Shown here: one piece after another, positions 58,293 through 64,000 of the stretch | Layout: every line of letters starts with the position of its first letter | Position numbering within the stretch: position 1 is the first letter of the stretch | Assembly (NCBI GenBank): GCA_028554755.1 | Contig: JAPTOF010000026.1 | Span: forward strand, 434,001 to 498,000 | DNA from: Cordia subcordata | Taxonomy: Eukaryota; Streptophyta; Magnoliopsida; Boraginales; Cordiaceae | DNA length: 64,000 bases | Reading direction: 5' to 3' | Notes under the pieces: generated by a model | What the model saw: only the letters and a program-made list of their open reading frames with translations | What the model was told of the DNA's origin: nothing | Databases searched by the model: none | Position numbers and translations under genes: made by a program

Positions 58293-59347
58293 AGCATGTA
58301 ACAAAAAGTCAGAATTACCACTTAAAATTTTATGATTAGTTCATGCTTTTATCACATTGGCCTATTAGACACAGAGGCAAATGAAGGAAAACAATCACAA
58401 CAAATTCTTCAAATACGATTAATTGTCGAATGCGTGACTGGGAAAGAGGATCATGAAATAAAAGACTTGTAAAAGATAAATGCTTTTTGGCACTTTGCAG
58501 ACAAAAAGTTTATCCAATTGACACTCTACTTCTGATTGAGAAATCACTCACTAACTTAAATTACTCGTGTAAAAAAGTTGTTCTTTAGAGGATGAACTCG
58601 GATGTGAAATGAATATGTGTAGGCATTTTGAAGACCCGTGAACCTTAAGTGAATATGATCACTGAAATGAATGCTTTTACCACATTTATTTTGTGTATTC
58701 CTTTTGAAACCCTGGTATGCACTTGATAATTGTCCTGTTCCCATAATAAGTGCTCTTCACCACTGTGATAATAGCTTGTTTCCCCATGATTTGGCAAACC
58801 AAGCTTTGGACGAAGCTTGCATGTCGAATAACAATGAGAGAAGTTGTAAAAGAGAGGAAAAGTTAACAACCTCTATAGCTTAGATTATGATAATAAAATT
58901 GGAAATAGGAATAATAGTTACAGAGCTGATCAAACTAGTTGATCTGATTTCTCTTCATAAGAGGGTCAATGCTTGGTTTCCGGATATATCATGCTAAATT
59001 GCCAAGTGAAAAAAAAAAAAAAAGTTAACTGTATCGGAAACAGATCAACAAGATTTCAGTTTGAATTTTCATATAGTATCACTTGATTAACAATTGAGAA
59101 TCAGTTGGAGAATAAGATTGTAAATAAAATCAATAAAAATAACTAACTCTGGTGAAAGATATGATCAATAAAAAATCAATTCCATTTGAGTCAGGGGGGA
59201 AATTAATCAAAAAGTACCTCTTTGGTAGCGAAGAGTTGAGTCAGTAGCTTGCGTCAGTATGTCTTGAGCATCAAAGTTAATAAAAAACGACATTTTCAAG
59301 GAGGGATCGCAAGATTCATGAACCGCACTTAAAATGCGATCCGCGAC
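36392..59347 (-). CDS. FAAH: Fatty acid amide hydrolase, 5'-incomplete, 16 exons
   Basis: Plant FAAH, an amidase-signature hydrolase that cleaves N-acylethanolamines to free fatty acid and ethanolamine, ending lipid-mediator signals; plant homologues act at endomembranes. Sixteen minus-strand exons with GT/AG borders join in phase into 1374 nt, 457 residues plus stop. Numbering from the first visible residue: catalytic Lys58 ([10 protein letters not shown]), cis-Ser134 (GGSSSGSAA) and nucleophile Ser158 ([13 protein letters not shown]), with the 24-residue Ser-Ser spacing of mammalian [17 protein letters not shown] (101-113) and the C-terminal [16 protein letters not shown] are also conserved. 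Plant FAAH is about 600 residues, so some 150 N-terminal residues are missing, presumably encoded beyond base 64000. Introns of 8739 bp (57595-48857) and 9046 bp (46722-37677) carry nested transposons, yet no visible exon is disrupted. Expression cannot be judged here; the promoter is outside the window. Confidence 0.92.
37069..37164 (-). CDS. FAAH: FAAH exon o
   Basis: 96 nt, acceptor TGATAG, donor GTAAGC. Encodes [20 protein letters not shown] and [12 protein letters not shown]. Confidence 0.93.
37260..37321 (-). CDS. FAAH: FAAH exon n
   Basis: 62 nt, acceptor ATTTCAG, donor GTATGC. Encodes [20 protein letters not shown], the conserved NxxGLPAxxVP region. Confidence 0.93.
37441..37505 (-). 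CDS. FAAH: FAAH exon m
   Basis: 65 nt, acceptor TTTACAG, donor GTAACA. Encodes [20 protein letters not shown], then a split Gly/Ala junction. Confidence 0.9.
37608..37676 (-). CDS. FAAH: FAAH exon l
   Basis: 69 nt, acceptor TCAACAG, donor GTAAAA. Encodes [20 protein letters not shown] then TTG; the [14 protein letters not shown] strand is a family hallmark. Confidence 0.92.
38162..38326. repeat. G-run and 73-bp tandem duplication
   Basis: A 12-base G run (38162-38173), then GCCAGGCCCCAAACAAAAAT at 38181 repeated at 38254 with period 73, each copy followed by a TATATATATTTA tract. Inside the large FAAH intron. Confidence 0.8.
39158..40503 (+). repeat. SIRE-like solo LTR in FAAH intron
   Basis: Colinear with the 3' LTR at 15044-16512, from TGTTGACTAA to TTTGCACCTACA. 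No PPT or PBS is adjacent, so it is probably a solo LTR. Flanking pentamers TATAT and TACAT differ by one base, an imperfect duplication. A TCGACC/TCGGTCGA motif cluster is at 39640-39820. Antisense to FAAH. Confidence 0.65.
40825..41088. repeat. 193-bp tandem duplication of flank plus partial LTR
   Basis: Sequence beginning CCAGCCTAGGTAAA at 40825 recurs at 41018 (CCAGCCTAGGTAAACG), period 193. Each copy includes about 71 bp of flanking DNA ending CAAAG and the TRIM LTR starting TGTTGAAATATACA; the first LTR copy is truncated at 41017. Confidence 0.75.
41089..41470 (+). mobile_element. TRIM-like mini LTR element
   Basis: LTRs of about 125-128 bp (41089-41213 and 41343-41470), starting TGTTRAAATATACA and ending ATTCTTAACA, with only about 129 bp between them. 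A purine tract GTGAAGGGGG (41333-41342) precedes the 3' LTR. Target duplication CAAAG lies at 41084-41088 and 41471-41475. No coding. The copies are well diverged, so the insertion is old. Confidence 0.65.
41640..42960 (-). pseudogene. Copia RT/RNase H remnant with 3' LTR
   Basis: Minus-strand pieces of a copia polyprotein: [20 protein letters not shown] (about 42830-42760), [20 protein letters not shown] (about 42710-42640), ITRPDLR (about 42490), and the C-terminal RNase H end [20 protein letters not shown] (about 42095-42030). Multiple stops and frameshifts. After the coding end the minus strand reads TGTTAGGTATAG at 41882, the likely start of a 3' LTR with a TATAAAAATC box near 41815; its other end was not located. 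Confidence 0.65.
43461..43789 (-). repeat. Outer 3' LTR of composite element
   Basis: Partner of 45778-46107; preceded in minus sense by the polypurine tract GAGTTTGAGGGGGGT at 43804-43790. Confidence 0.8.
43955..44300. repeat. Degenerate minisatellite inside composite element
   Basis: Repeated units of about 30-40 bp around GCTCAAACGAGCCAAAAACC and AAGAATA, at least six copies between 43955 and 44170, then more diverged copies. ORFs on the opposite strand here merely reflect the repeat. Confidence 0.6.
44386..44398 (-). other. Initiator-Met tRNA primer binding site
   Basis: Minus strand TGGTATCAGAGCC, the standard copia PBS, two or three bases from the inner LTR. Confidence 0.8.
44402..44882 (-). 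repeat. Inner LTR of a different family
   Basis: 481 bp, TGTTGGGAAAATC at the low end and AGCCTAACA at the high end (minus sense TGTTAGGC...CCCAACA), with a CTATAAATAG box at about 44747-44756. It is followed (minus) by a perfect TGGTATCAGAGCC PBS at 44398-44386 and preceded by a GAGGAGGAATT purine tract at 44893-44883. Flanking pentamers (CCACT, AATTC) do not match, so it is not a simple solo-LTR insertion. Confidence 0.75.
45778..46107 (-). repeat. Outer 5' LTR of composite element
   Basis: Direct repeat of 43461-43789 with scattered mismatches and small indels. The PBS-like TGGTATCAAACCC follows at 45777-45765 (minus). Confidence 0.8.
46190..46600 (+). pseudogene. Copia RT fragment
   Basis: Plus-strand remains of RT entry blocks in shifting frames: PIGCKW at about 46225, [13 protein letters not shown] at about 46275-46320, [16 protein letters not shown] sequence at 46350-46385, and [14 protein letters not shown] near 46490-46530. 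Many frameshifts. It lies against the TSD of the composite element, just upstream (gene sense, downstream) of FAAH exon k. Confidence 0.55.
46723..46815 (-). CDS. FAAH: FAAH exon k
   Basis: 93 nt, acceptor GAACAG, donor GTAAGG. Encodes [20 protein letters not shown] through [10 protein letters not shown]. The following intron is 9046 bp. Confidence 0.92.
46926..47029 (-). CDS. FAAH: FAAH exon j
   Basis: 104 nt, acceptor TTTTAG, donor GTATGT. Encodes [19 protein letters not shown] and on to DLEKL. Confidence 0.9.
47256..47336 (-). CDS. FAAH: FAAH exon i
   Basis: 81 nt, acceptor AATTAG, donor GTGAGA. Encodes [20 protein letters not shown] and onward to DWK. Confidence 0.88.
47445..47516 (-). 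CDS. FAAH: FAAH exon h
   Basis: 72 nt, acceptor CACCAG, donor GTTAGT. Encodes [20 protein letters not shown] then KYGE; an LAKY block followed by WF is conserved in the family. Confidence 0.85.
48451..48502 (-). CDS. FAAH: FAAH exon g
   Basis: 52 nt, acceptor ATGCAG, donor GTATGT. Encodes [17 protein letters not shown]. Confidence 0.85.
48606..48677 (-). CDS. FAAH: FAAH exon f
   Basis: 72 nt, acceptor TTATAG, donor GTTAGT. Encodes [20 protein letters not shown], matching the WTVGMVGIL segment of plant FAAH. Confidence 0.9.
48781..48856 (-). CDS. FAAH: FAAH exon e (Ser nucleophile)
   Basis: 76 nt, acceptor ACATAG, donor GTACCA. Encodes [20 protein letters not shown]; the first Ser, directly after the exon junction, is the nucleophile. 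Ends IPHSG. Confidence 0.93.
48857..50165. other. FAAH intron, non-coding
   Basis: AT-rich, no supported gene or repeat boundary; short frames here have no recognisable motif. Confidence 0.4.
50170..51760 (-). pseudogene. Tork/Tnt1-like copia remnant: integrase end, RT, RNase H
   Basis: Minus-strand, decayed. From high to low: an integrase C-terminal segment (51722-51417, [20 protein letters not shown]), RT entry near 51210-51140 ([12 protein letters not shown] followed by FKKKD), the palm region as [13 protein letters not shown] with [20 protein letters not shown] (50722-50456; the YVDD box reads CIDN), and an RNase H stretch ([13 protein letters not shown]) at about 50290-50230. Stops and frameshifts throughout. 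Same orientation as FAAH, inside its intron. Confidence 0.6.
51565..51825. repeat. Two adjacent tandem duplications
   Basis: First, a unit of about 70 bp containing CTTGAATCCTCTATTCTTTG occurs at 51587 and 51657. Second, a unit of about 54 bp starting AACAACATACATTTACACAA occurs at 51711 and 51766. Both arose inside the dead copia copy. Confidence 0.8.
51923..51927. repeat. Target-site duplication GTTTA, left
   Basis: GTTTA before the LTR at 51928, repeated at 57166-57170. Confidence 0.85.
51928..52112 (+). repeat. Copia 5' LTR
   Basis: TGTTAAGTGTAG to CTTCTTAACA; contains TTATAAATAG near 52026-52035 as a TATA box. Confidence 0.9.
52113..52126 (+). other. Primer binding site
   Basis: TGGTATCTAGAGCC, the initiator-Met PBS TGGTATCAGAGCC with one inserted T, directly after the 5' LTR. 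Confidence 0.8.
52132..52250. repeat. Inverted repeat around (TA)n, then (GA)n
   Basis: Perfect 20-bp arms TTAACCCCAACCCTAATATA (52132-52151) and its complement (52231-52250) enclose a TA-rich stretch; a GA tract follows (52252-52290). It sits in the leader right after the PBS. Confidence 0.85.
52740..54160 (+). pseudogene. Copia gag and protease
   Basis: Gag begins near 52759 ([12 protein letters not shown]) and is broken by several stops up to 53290. The frame 53297-54160 is open for 287 codons: end of capsid, a basic Gly/Arg-rich stretch, a zinc knuckle [14 protein letters not shown] (about 53575-53620), then the protease [14 protein letters not shown], where the catalytic DSG/DTG triad reads DFG. 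With the active-site residue changed and stops upstream, this is non-functional. Confidence 0.8.
54215..55220 (+). pseudogene. Copia integrase
   Basis: Fragmented core ([19 protein letters not shown] start at about 54230, [10 protein letters not shown] near 54445-54475) and an open stretch 54686-55216 with [40 protein letters not shown] and [11 protein letters not shown]. Several frameshifts. Confidence 0.75.
55258..56420 (+). pseudogene. Copia reverse transcriptase
   Basis: Linker and RT in three overlapping open stretches (55258-55677, 55556-56020, 55993-56415). Blocks: [60 protein letters not shown], and the catalytic YVDDIVIT near 56025-56050, then [20 protein letters not shown]. Shifts between the stretches break the protein. 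Confidence 0.85.
56421..56930 (+). pseudogene. Copia RNase H
   Basis: After a TGA at 56413-56415, the RNase H continues: [20 protein letters not shown] (about 56514-56573), [20 protein letters not shown] (56570-56884 frame), [14 protein letters not shown] and [13 protein letters not shown]. It ends with [11 protein letters not shown] at about 56885-56920. Confidence 0.85.
56970..56980 (+). other. Polypurine tract
   Basis: TTGAGGGAGAG directly before the 3' LTR. Confidence 0.8.
56981..57165 (+). repeat. Copia 3' LTR
   Basis: TGTTAAGCGTAG to CTTCTTAATA; partner of 51928-52112, the terminal CA mutated to TA. Confidence 0.9.
57596..57708 (-). CDS. FAAH: FAAH exon d (cis-Ser)
   Basis: 113 nt, acceptor TTATAG, donor GTAAAA. 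Encodes [20 protein letters not shown] to LGVDGGG; the first Ser of GGSSSGS is the cis-Ser of the triad. The next exon is 8739 bp away across a copia element. Confidence 0.93.
57872..58019 (-). CDS. FAAH: FAAH exon c
   Basis: 148 nt, acceptor CCTGTAG, donor GTAAAA. Encodes [11 protein letters not shown] through [19 protein letters not shown], a highly conserved block lining the active site. The ORF that reads through the preceding intron from 58233 is not the real junction. Confidence 0.93.
58134..58211 (-). CDS. FAAH: FAAH exon b (catalytic Lys)
   Basis: 78 nt between TTCTCCAG and GTAAGTC. Encodes [20 protein letters not shown]; the Lys of VAVKDE is the catalytic base. A (CT)n(TA)n tract lies just upstream of its acceptor. 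Confidence 0.93.
58233..58292. repeat. (TA)n(GA)n microsatellite next to splice acceptor
   Basis: TA repeats run into GA repeats. In gene sense this is a (CT)n(AT)n stretch about 20 bp upstream of the exon b acceptor. Confidence 0.9.
59218..59347 (-). CDS. FAAH: FAAH exon a (first visible)
   Basis: 130 nt, acceptor TTTCCAG before 59347, donor GTACTT after 59218. Encodes [14 protein letters not shown] through STLRYQRG, the helical region ahead of the amidase core. Phase 0 start, so an upstream exon must supply the N-terminus. A Tork-like element begins 138 bp upstream. Confidence 0.88.
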
Positions 59348-59400
59348 CTGGAAATTTGGTTTCCTTTGTTAATAAAATTGATCGAAAATTTGTGATAATA

Positions 59401-59410
59401 ACAACAACAA

Positions 59411-59446
<36 letters not shown>

Positions 59447-59448
59447 AA
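59401..59448. repeat. (CAA)n(CAT)n microsatellite
   Basis: Trinucleotide run of about eleven CAT units following CAA units, between FAAH exon a and the Tork-like LTR. Confidence 0.9.
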
Positions 59449-59484
59449 TATTAATACCAATACTAATAATACTAATATTAATAA

Positions 59485-59815
59485 TGTTGAATGTGGCTCG
59501 TATTCTTGGGCAACAAGAATAGCAGATTTCCTTTTAGCATATTACCTTATTCGCTTGTTACCTTTTGTAGCACATAATTAATTAGTTGCCTTTTCTGCTT
59601 AATAGATTTGGAAAACCTTTGCACTATAAATATGTGGCAATACTTATTATGTTATGTGTGTGAGAGAAACCAAAGTGAGAGCCTTGTAGCATTCGTGATC
59701 AATAATAGAATTATTCTCTGCTGCCCGTGGACGTAGGCTTTAAAGCCGAACCACGTAATTCTTGTGTCCGTTATTTCTTCTCGTATTCTTCGTGTTTGTA
59801 TGTTTTTCCCCAACA
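59485..59815 (+). repeat. Tork-like 5' LTR
   Basis: 331 bp with inverted termini TGTTG...CAACA. TATA box CTATAAATA at 59624-59632. The other LTR is beyond the window. Confidence 0.8.
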
Positions 59816-59818
59816 AAC

Positions 59819-59830
59819 TGATATCAGAGC
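59819..59830 (+). other. Primer binding site
   Basis: TGATATCAGAGC, one mismatch from the copia initiator-Met PBS TGGTATCAGAGC, three bases after the LTR. Confidence 0.8.
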
Positions 59831-60960
59831 ATAGGTATTTTTATTCCGCTGCGAGGGAGAAAACAAAATTCAAAACTCAACCAAACCGAGCCTTAACTTG
59901 AAATTTTGCAAAACGAAATTAAGTTTAACCAAATAGGGCCTTAAGTTTCACCTTTCTTGCCATTTTTCGAAACCTCTCATTGGAGAAGCGAAATCAGACG
60001 TGGAAGATATCGTTAGCTTCGTCGTCACGCAAGGAACTCAATGGTATCTCTTTTATCGAGTTTGGTGGCTGGAGGAGAGAGTTTCCATTGAAGAACTCGA
60101 AGCTCAAGGTCGCGGAGGTGACGGAGGGTCTTCTCGCTGGGGTCAAAACGGCGATTGGACAGTCACAGGTGAGTCACCGGCTGACGTGGAGTGCATTGGT
60201 GGCTACGGCGTCAGCGTTGATGGCTTGGTGCGCGAGCTTGCATCGGGCGGGTCTTGGTGGCTTGTTCGGGTGAAGAAGACAAGGGAATTGGGCCTTGGGT
60301 TTTGTTTTTGGGTCGGGTTAGTTTGGTTGTTGGGTTGGGGTAGGAAAAGTTTGATGGTGGACCAGGTTTTAGATCTACTGGATCGGGCCATGGGTTAGAG
60401 GGTTTGTCCGGGTTTGGGTTTGGCTTAGGTTGAAGGTCTTGGGTTGTTGTTTTTTTTTTTTTTTGGTTGTTGGGCTTGGGTAGTTTTCAAAATAAGAAGA
60501 AAAAAATTTTCTTTGGGCTTGGGCTTTGGGTATAGCCTAAGAGAAAAAAAAAAGAAAAGAAAAGAGTATTTATTTATTTTGATTGGGCCTAGTCCAGGAA
60601 ACAAAAAAAAAAAAACTGATTTGAACATCTGACCAGATTTGACCTTTGACCAGAGTTGACCAGGGTTGACCGAGTTTGACTTTGACTGTTGATCATTGAC
60701 CAAGGGTTGACCGAATTTGACCAGAGCCTTACCTCACGTTTTTCAACGTGCTGAGTCCATTTTTGGGCTCTGTTTTTTCAGATTCTACTCCAAAGTACAT
60801 GTTTAGGGATGGTGTTGACTTTGACCAACATGTTTGACTTTGACCGGTGTTGACCAAAGTTGACCAGGGGTGTTCCTAAGGTTTTTCGATGTGCTGAATC
60901 CGTTTTTTCTATCCGTTGAGCCAAATCCCATCCTGAAGTGTGAGTTTTGAGCAAACGAAT
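59831..60960 (+). other. Retroelement leader, non-coding
   Basis: Between PBS and gag. ORFs at 59980-60273 and 60000-60398 overlap in different frames and lack family motifs. Poly-T and poly-A tracts at 60450-60466, 60542-60565 and 60603-60615; a dense TTGACC/T array follows. Confidence 0.55.
60639..60865 (+). promoter_or_regulatory. Array of 15 W-box cores (TTGACY)
   Basis: Nine TTGACC/TTGACT motifs between 60639 and 60722 and six between 60815 and 60865, all on the plus strand. TTGACY is the WRKY-factor W-box core. Regulatory role inferred, not shown. Confidence 0.55.
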
Positions 60961-61790
60961 ATGTCTTCTACAGGTGGAAAGGTTGAAATCGAGAAGTTTG
61001 ACGGGAGAATGAGTTTCAGTCTTTGGAGGATCAGATTCAAGGCATTTATGACAATGCAAGGACTTTAGAAAGTCATTGAAGAAGTGATCCCGGTAAAGAT
61101 GGAACTAGCAGCGAGAGAAGAACTCGAAGCGAAAGCCTTGAGTGCAATACATATATCCGTGACAAATGAAGTATTGCTGGAGATTGCTGAAAAGACGACA
61201 GCAATTGAGGCTTGGAATACTTTGGTGGAATTGTATGCATCTCAATCTCTCACCAATCGTCTTTACTTGAAGAAGCGATTGTATCATCTTAGAATGAAAG
61301 AAGGTATGTCACTAAAGCAACACCTTGATGAGTTTTCCTCTTGTTTTATTGCTTTGAAGGATGTGGGTGTTAAAATTGATGACAAAGACCAAGCTATGAT
61401 CGTATTATGCTCCTTACCGTCTTCATATATGAACTTTGTAGACACTATGTTGTATGGGACGGATAAAATTACCTTTGAAGATGCGATTACTTCATTAAAA
61501 TTGAAGGATCTTCAAACACATATTCCGGGACATAGGGAAGAAGTTCATGGGAAAGGTTTAGTGAGTAGAGGGAGATCGGAGAATAGAGGGGGATTTTCGA
61601 GTAGAAAGAAAAGCAAGTCAAGGTCAAAATCAAGAGCAAGGAAGCTACGCTGTTTCGAGTGTGGTGAAAAGGGTCACATTAAAAAAGAATGTCCAAAACT
61701 GAAAAAGGGACAGAAAAAGGTGAAGAATTCAGCTAACGTGGTGGAGAGTGCTGACAGCGATGGAGATAACTCGAGTAGTACCGGGGAAGT
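60961..61790 (+). pseudogene. Tork-like gag with zinc knuckle
   Basis: ATG at 60961 opens MSSTGGKVEIEKFDGRMSF; an in-frame TAG at 61066-61068 interrupts it after 35 residues. The same frame then runs open with capsid blocks (AWNTLVELYASQSLTNRLYL, LKQHLDEFSSCF) and a basic Ser/Arg/Lys stretch, to the CCHC knuckle CFECGEKGHIKKEC starting at 61651. Gag packages element RNA in cytoplasmic particles; readthrough or a downstream start would be needed. Confidence 0.85.
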
Positions 61791-62230
61791 TTTGACTGTG
61801 AGTGGATCACAATGGCATAATCAATGGATTCTTGATACTGGTGCAACGTTCCATATGTGTCCTAGGCGCGACTGGTTCTCTTCTTATTCCAAAAGAGAAG
61901 GGAAAGTCTTTCTAGGCAATGATCTTTCATTGAAAGTGAAGGGAATGGGCATCATAATATCAAGATGTTTGATGGTATTACAAGATCTCTCGAGTGTTGG
62001 CATGTACCGGAGCTAAAGAAAAACTTGATTTCTCTTGGGCATTTGGATTCTCATGGATACAAATTCCGAAGTGAGAATGGTGTCTTAAAGGTGACCAAAG
62101 GTGCAATTGTGCTCTTAAAAGGGAACTTGATTGTCGGCCTATATGTCCTTCAAGGTAGTGCAGTTACAGGTGTTGCAGCTGTTACATCCGTGGAGAATGA
62201 TAATGACACTACGCAGTTGTAGCACAAAAG
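61791..62230 (+). pseudogene. Tork-like protease and GAG-pre-integrase
   Basis: WILDTGATFHMCPRRDWF (from about 61824) is an intact aspartic protease motif. Near 61950 the frame shifts; the reading continues as FDGITRSLECWHVPELKKNL in the 61965-62222 frame and stops at a TAG (62221-62223 region) just before HKRLGH. Confidence 0.8.
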
Positions 62231-63080
62231 GTTGGGCCATATAAGCGAGAGGGGACTGACCGAGCTGAGTAAGAGGGATTTGCTTTGTGAACAAAGAACT
62301 GGAAAGCTTGAATTCTATGAGCATTGTGTCCTTGGAAAGCAAACCAGGGTGAAGTTCAGCAAGGGGCAGGAGAACACCAAATGTACACTTGATTATATTC
62401 ATTCTGATCTTTGGGGTCCTAACAAAGTTCCTTCCAAAAAAGGTGCCAAATATTACATCACTTTCATTGATGCATACTCTCGAATGGTGTGGGTATACTT
62501 CTTGAAAACTAAAGATGAGGCATTTCCAATATTTGTCGAGTGGAAGACGTTGATTGAGAAGCAGACTGGTAAACAAATTAAGCGTCTTAGGACTAACAAT
62601 GGGTTGGAATATTGCAATAAAGAGTTTGATGAGTTCTGCAGGAAACATGGCATTGTGAGACACCGTACATGTGTAAGAACACCACAACAGAATGGAGTTG
62701 CAGAACGCATGAATAGAACTCTAGTGGAGAAAGCTCGTTGTATGCTCTCCCAATCTGGTTTGAGTCAAGACTTTTGGGCTGAAGCCGTCAATACAGCATG
62801 CTACTTGGTGAATAGGTCTCCATCCAAAGCTATTGAATTGAAAACCCCTTTTGAGTTATGGTCTGGTAAGCCTGCTGACTACTCTCGATTAAGGGTGTTC
62901 GGTTGCCCTGCATACGCTCACGTGAAGGATGGAAAGTTGGAGCCAAGGGCAAAGAAATGCATATTTCTAGGCTATGCGTCCGAGAGGAAAGGTTACAGGT
63001 TGTGGTGCACAAATACAAAGTCTCTAGGTTTCCTCATCAGTAGGGATGTGACATTCAATGAGTCTGCTTCATTAGACTAA
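62224..63080 (+). pseudogene. Tork-like integrase
   Basis: HKRLGHISERG and the CVLGKQ knuckle, then the core: IHSDLWGPNK (first Asp), LRTNNGLEYCNKEFDEFC, where the second catalytic Asp (usually TDNG) reads TNNG, and TPQQNGVAERMNRTLVEKAR. The C-terminal part includes FGCPAYAHVKDGKLEPRAKK and IFLGYASERKGYRLW. Open for 282 codons to a TAA at 63078. The Asp-to-Asn change should abolish strand transfer. Confidence 0.85.
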
Positions 63081-64000
63081 GAAAAGAAGAAAGCGGTAGC
63101 TGGTTTAGACCATGGTGTCAAAGAGCAGGTGGAGGTATTTGCTGATGTTCCAAATGTTTCATCTAGTAATAGTAGCAGCCAAATTCAGCCGACTCAACCA
63201 ACTGAGGTGCATGATCAAAATGTGCCTAAACAACAGAAGTACAGCATTGCCACTGGGCGAGAAAGGAGACAGATTAGAGAGCCTCAAAGGTACGGATACG
63301 CTGATCTTATTGCTTATGCTTTAACTGTTGCCGAAACAATTGAAGAACATGCGCCGAATTCATACAAAGAGGCCATATCTGGGAAAGATTCTGCTCAGTG
63401 GGTGGGTGCCATAAGTAAGGAGATTGAGTCTCTTCATAAGAATCAAACATGGGAGCTTGTTGAATTGCCTAAGGGACAACGAATTGTCGGTTGCAAATGG
63501 ATTTACAAGAAAAAGGAAGATACTCCAGGTGTTGACGGTCCTCGATACAAGGCACGGTTGGTGGCAAAAGGCTATACACAAAGGGAGGGTGTTGACTTCA
63601 ACGAAGTGTTCTCTCCAGTTGTGAAACATAGTTCCATCAGGGTTTTACTTACCTTGGTTGCTCTTCATGACTTAGAGCTTGAGCAACTAGATGTGAAAAT
63701 GGTGTTTTTGCATGGTGATCCTGAAGAGCAAATTTACATGAGTCAACCGGAGGGATATGTAGTTCCTAGTAAGGAGAACCATATTTGCAAACTGAAGAAG
63801 TCCTTGTATGGGTTGAAGTAGTCATCTCGGCAATGGTGTAAGAGATTTGACACATTCATGTTAGGTGTTGGATACACAAAGAGTGCCTATGACAGCTGTG
63901 TGTATCTCAATAGGCTTCCAGATGGTTCATTTGTGTACTTGTTGCTGTATGTCGATGATATGCTTATTGCTATTAAAAGCATGTCTGCAATCGACGAATT
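63081..64000 (+). pseudogene. Tork-like reverse transcriptase (cut by window end)
   Basis: Linker (Ser/Gln/Pro-rich) and RT, open 63129-63821: [78 protein letters not shown] at 63819-63821 interrupts the LYGLKQ block; the same frame continues to LLLYVDDMLIAIK at about 63940-63980. RNase H and 3' LTR must lie beyond 64000. Confidence 0.88.

Larger units (their letters stand above)
59485..64000 (+). mobile_element. Tork/Tnt1-like Ty1-copia element (right end outside window)
   Basis: 5' LTR, PBS, a leader of about 1.1 kb, then gag-pol in the order gag, protease, integrase, RT, reaching the YVDD box at the window end. In-frame stops at about 61066, 62219, 63078 and 63819 and a frameshift near 61950 make this copy defective, though far less decayed than the others here. 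It lies antisense to FAAH, upstream of its first visible exon. Confidence 0.88.

Noticed and set aside
59980..60398. Two overlapping ORFs, Trp/Gly-rich
   Set aside because: Located in the retroelement leader in different frames, no homology-type motif, GT-rich composition.

Overview
The window is nuclear DNA of a flowering plant, most likely a eudicot. It holds one recognisable host gene, split by GT-AG introns, in a dense bed of nested LTR retrotransposons (Athila-like Ty3/gypsy; SIRE-like, Tork/Tnt1-like and other Ty1/copia), small DNA transposons and AT-rich, microsatellite-rich spacers. I saw no bacterial operon, rRNA, tRNA or CRISPR array. All coordinates and splice sites were read by eye.

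Host gene. On the minus strand, 59347 down to 36392, sixteen exons join in one open frame of 1374 nt (457 residues plus stop). The product is a plant fatty acid amide hydrolase (FAAH, amidase-signature family), with catalytic Lys, cis-Ser and Ser nucleophile all present. About the first 150 residues are missing; their exon(s) should lie beyond base 64000, across a Tork-like copia element that starts 138 bp upstream of the first visible exon. Two introns are about 8.7 and 9.0 kb because of nested insertions, yet no visible exon is broken.

Layout. 1-9073: minus-strand Athila-like gypsy sequences, with a gag remnant (about 700-1850), LTR 2468-3882, a non-autonomous internal region with a zinc-knuckle remnant and an acidic 315-codon ORF, and LTR 7195-9073. 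9074-16512: plus-strand SIRE-like copia, decayed, with 3' LTR 15044-16512. 16513-19239: unassigned repeats. 19245-25586: deleted Athila-like element with perfect 5-bp target duplications. 25763-26451: probable Helitron remnant. 28345-31790: second copy of the 16.5-17.5 kb repeat, split by a solo LTR and a CACTA element. 31.8-36.3 kb: tandem duplication, Tourist MITE, hAT element and a long inverted-repeat element. 36.4-59.3 kb: FAAH, whose introns hold a SIRE-like solo LTR, a TRIM with a 193-bp duplication, copia fragments, a composite LTR element (43461-46107) and a complete but decayed copia element (51928-57165). 59485-64000: Tork-like copia, cut by the window end.

Most interesting signals: (i) arrays of the palindrome GGTCGACC next to the TATA box of several gypsy LTRs, with a related array in SIRE-like LTRs; (ii) the composite element with an extra LTR, with its own PBS and PPT, inside another LTR pair; (iii) fifteen W-box cores in about 226 bp of a retroelement leader; (iv) a FAAH frame kept open despite heavy insertion. 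Apart from FAAH, almost all coding sequence here is broken transposon protein.
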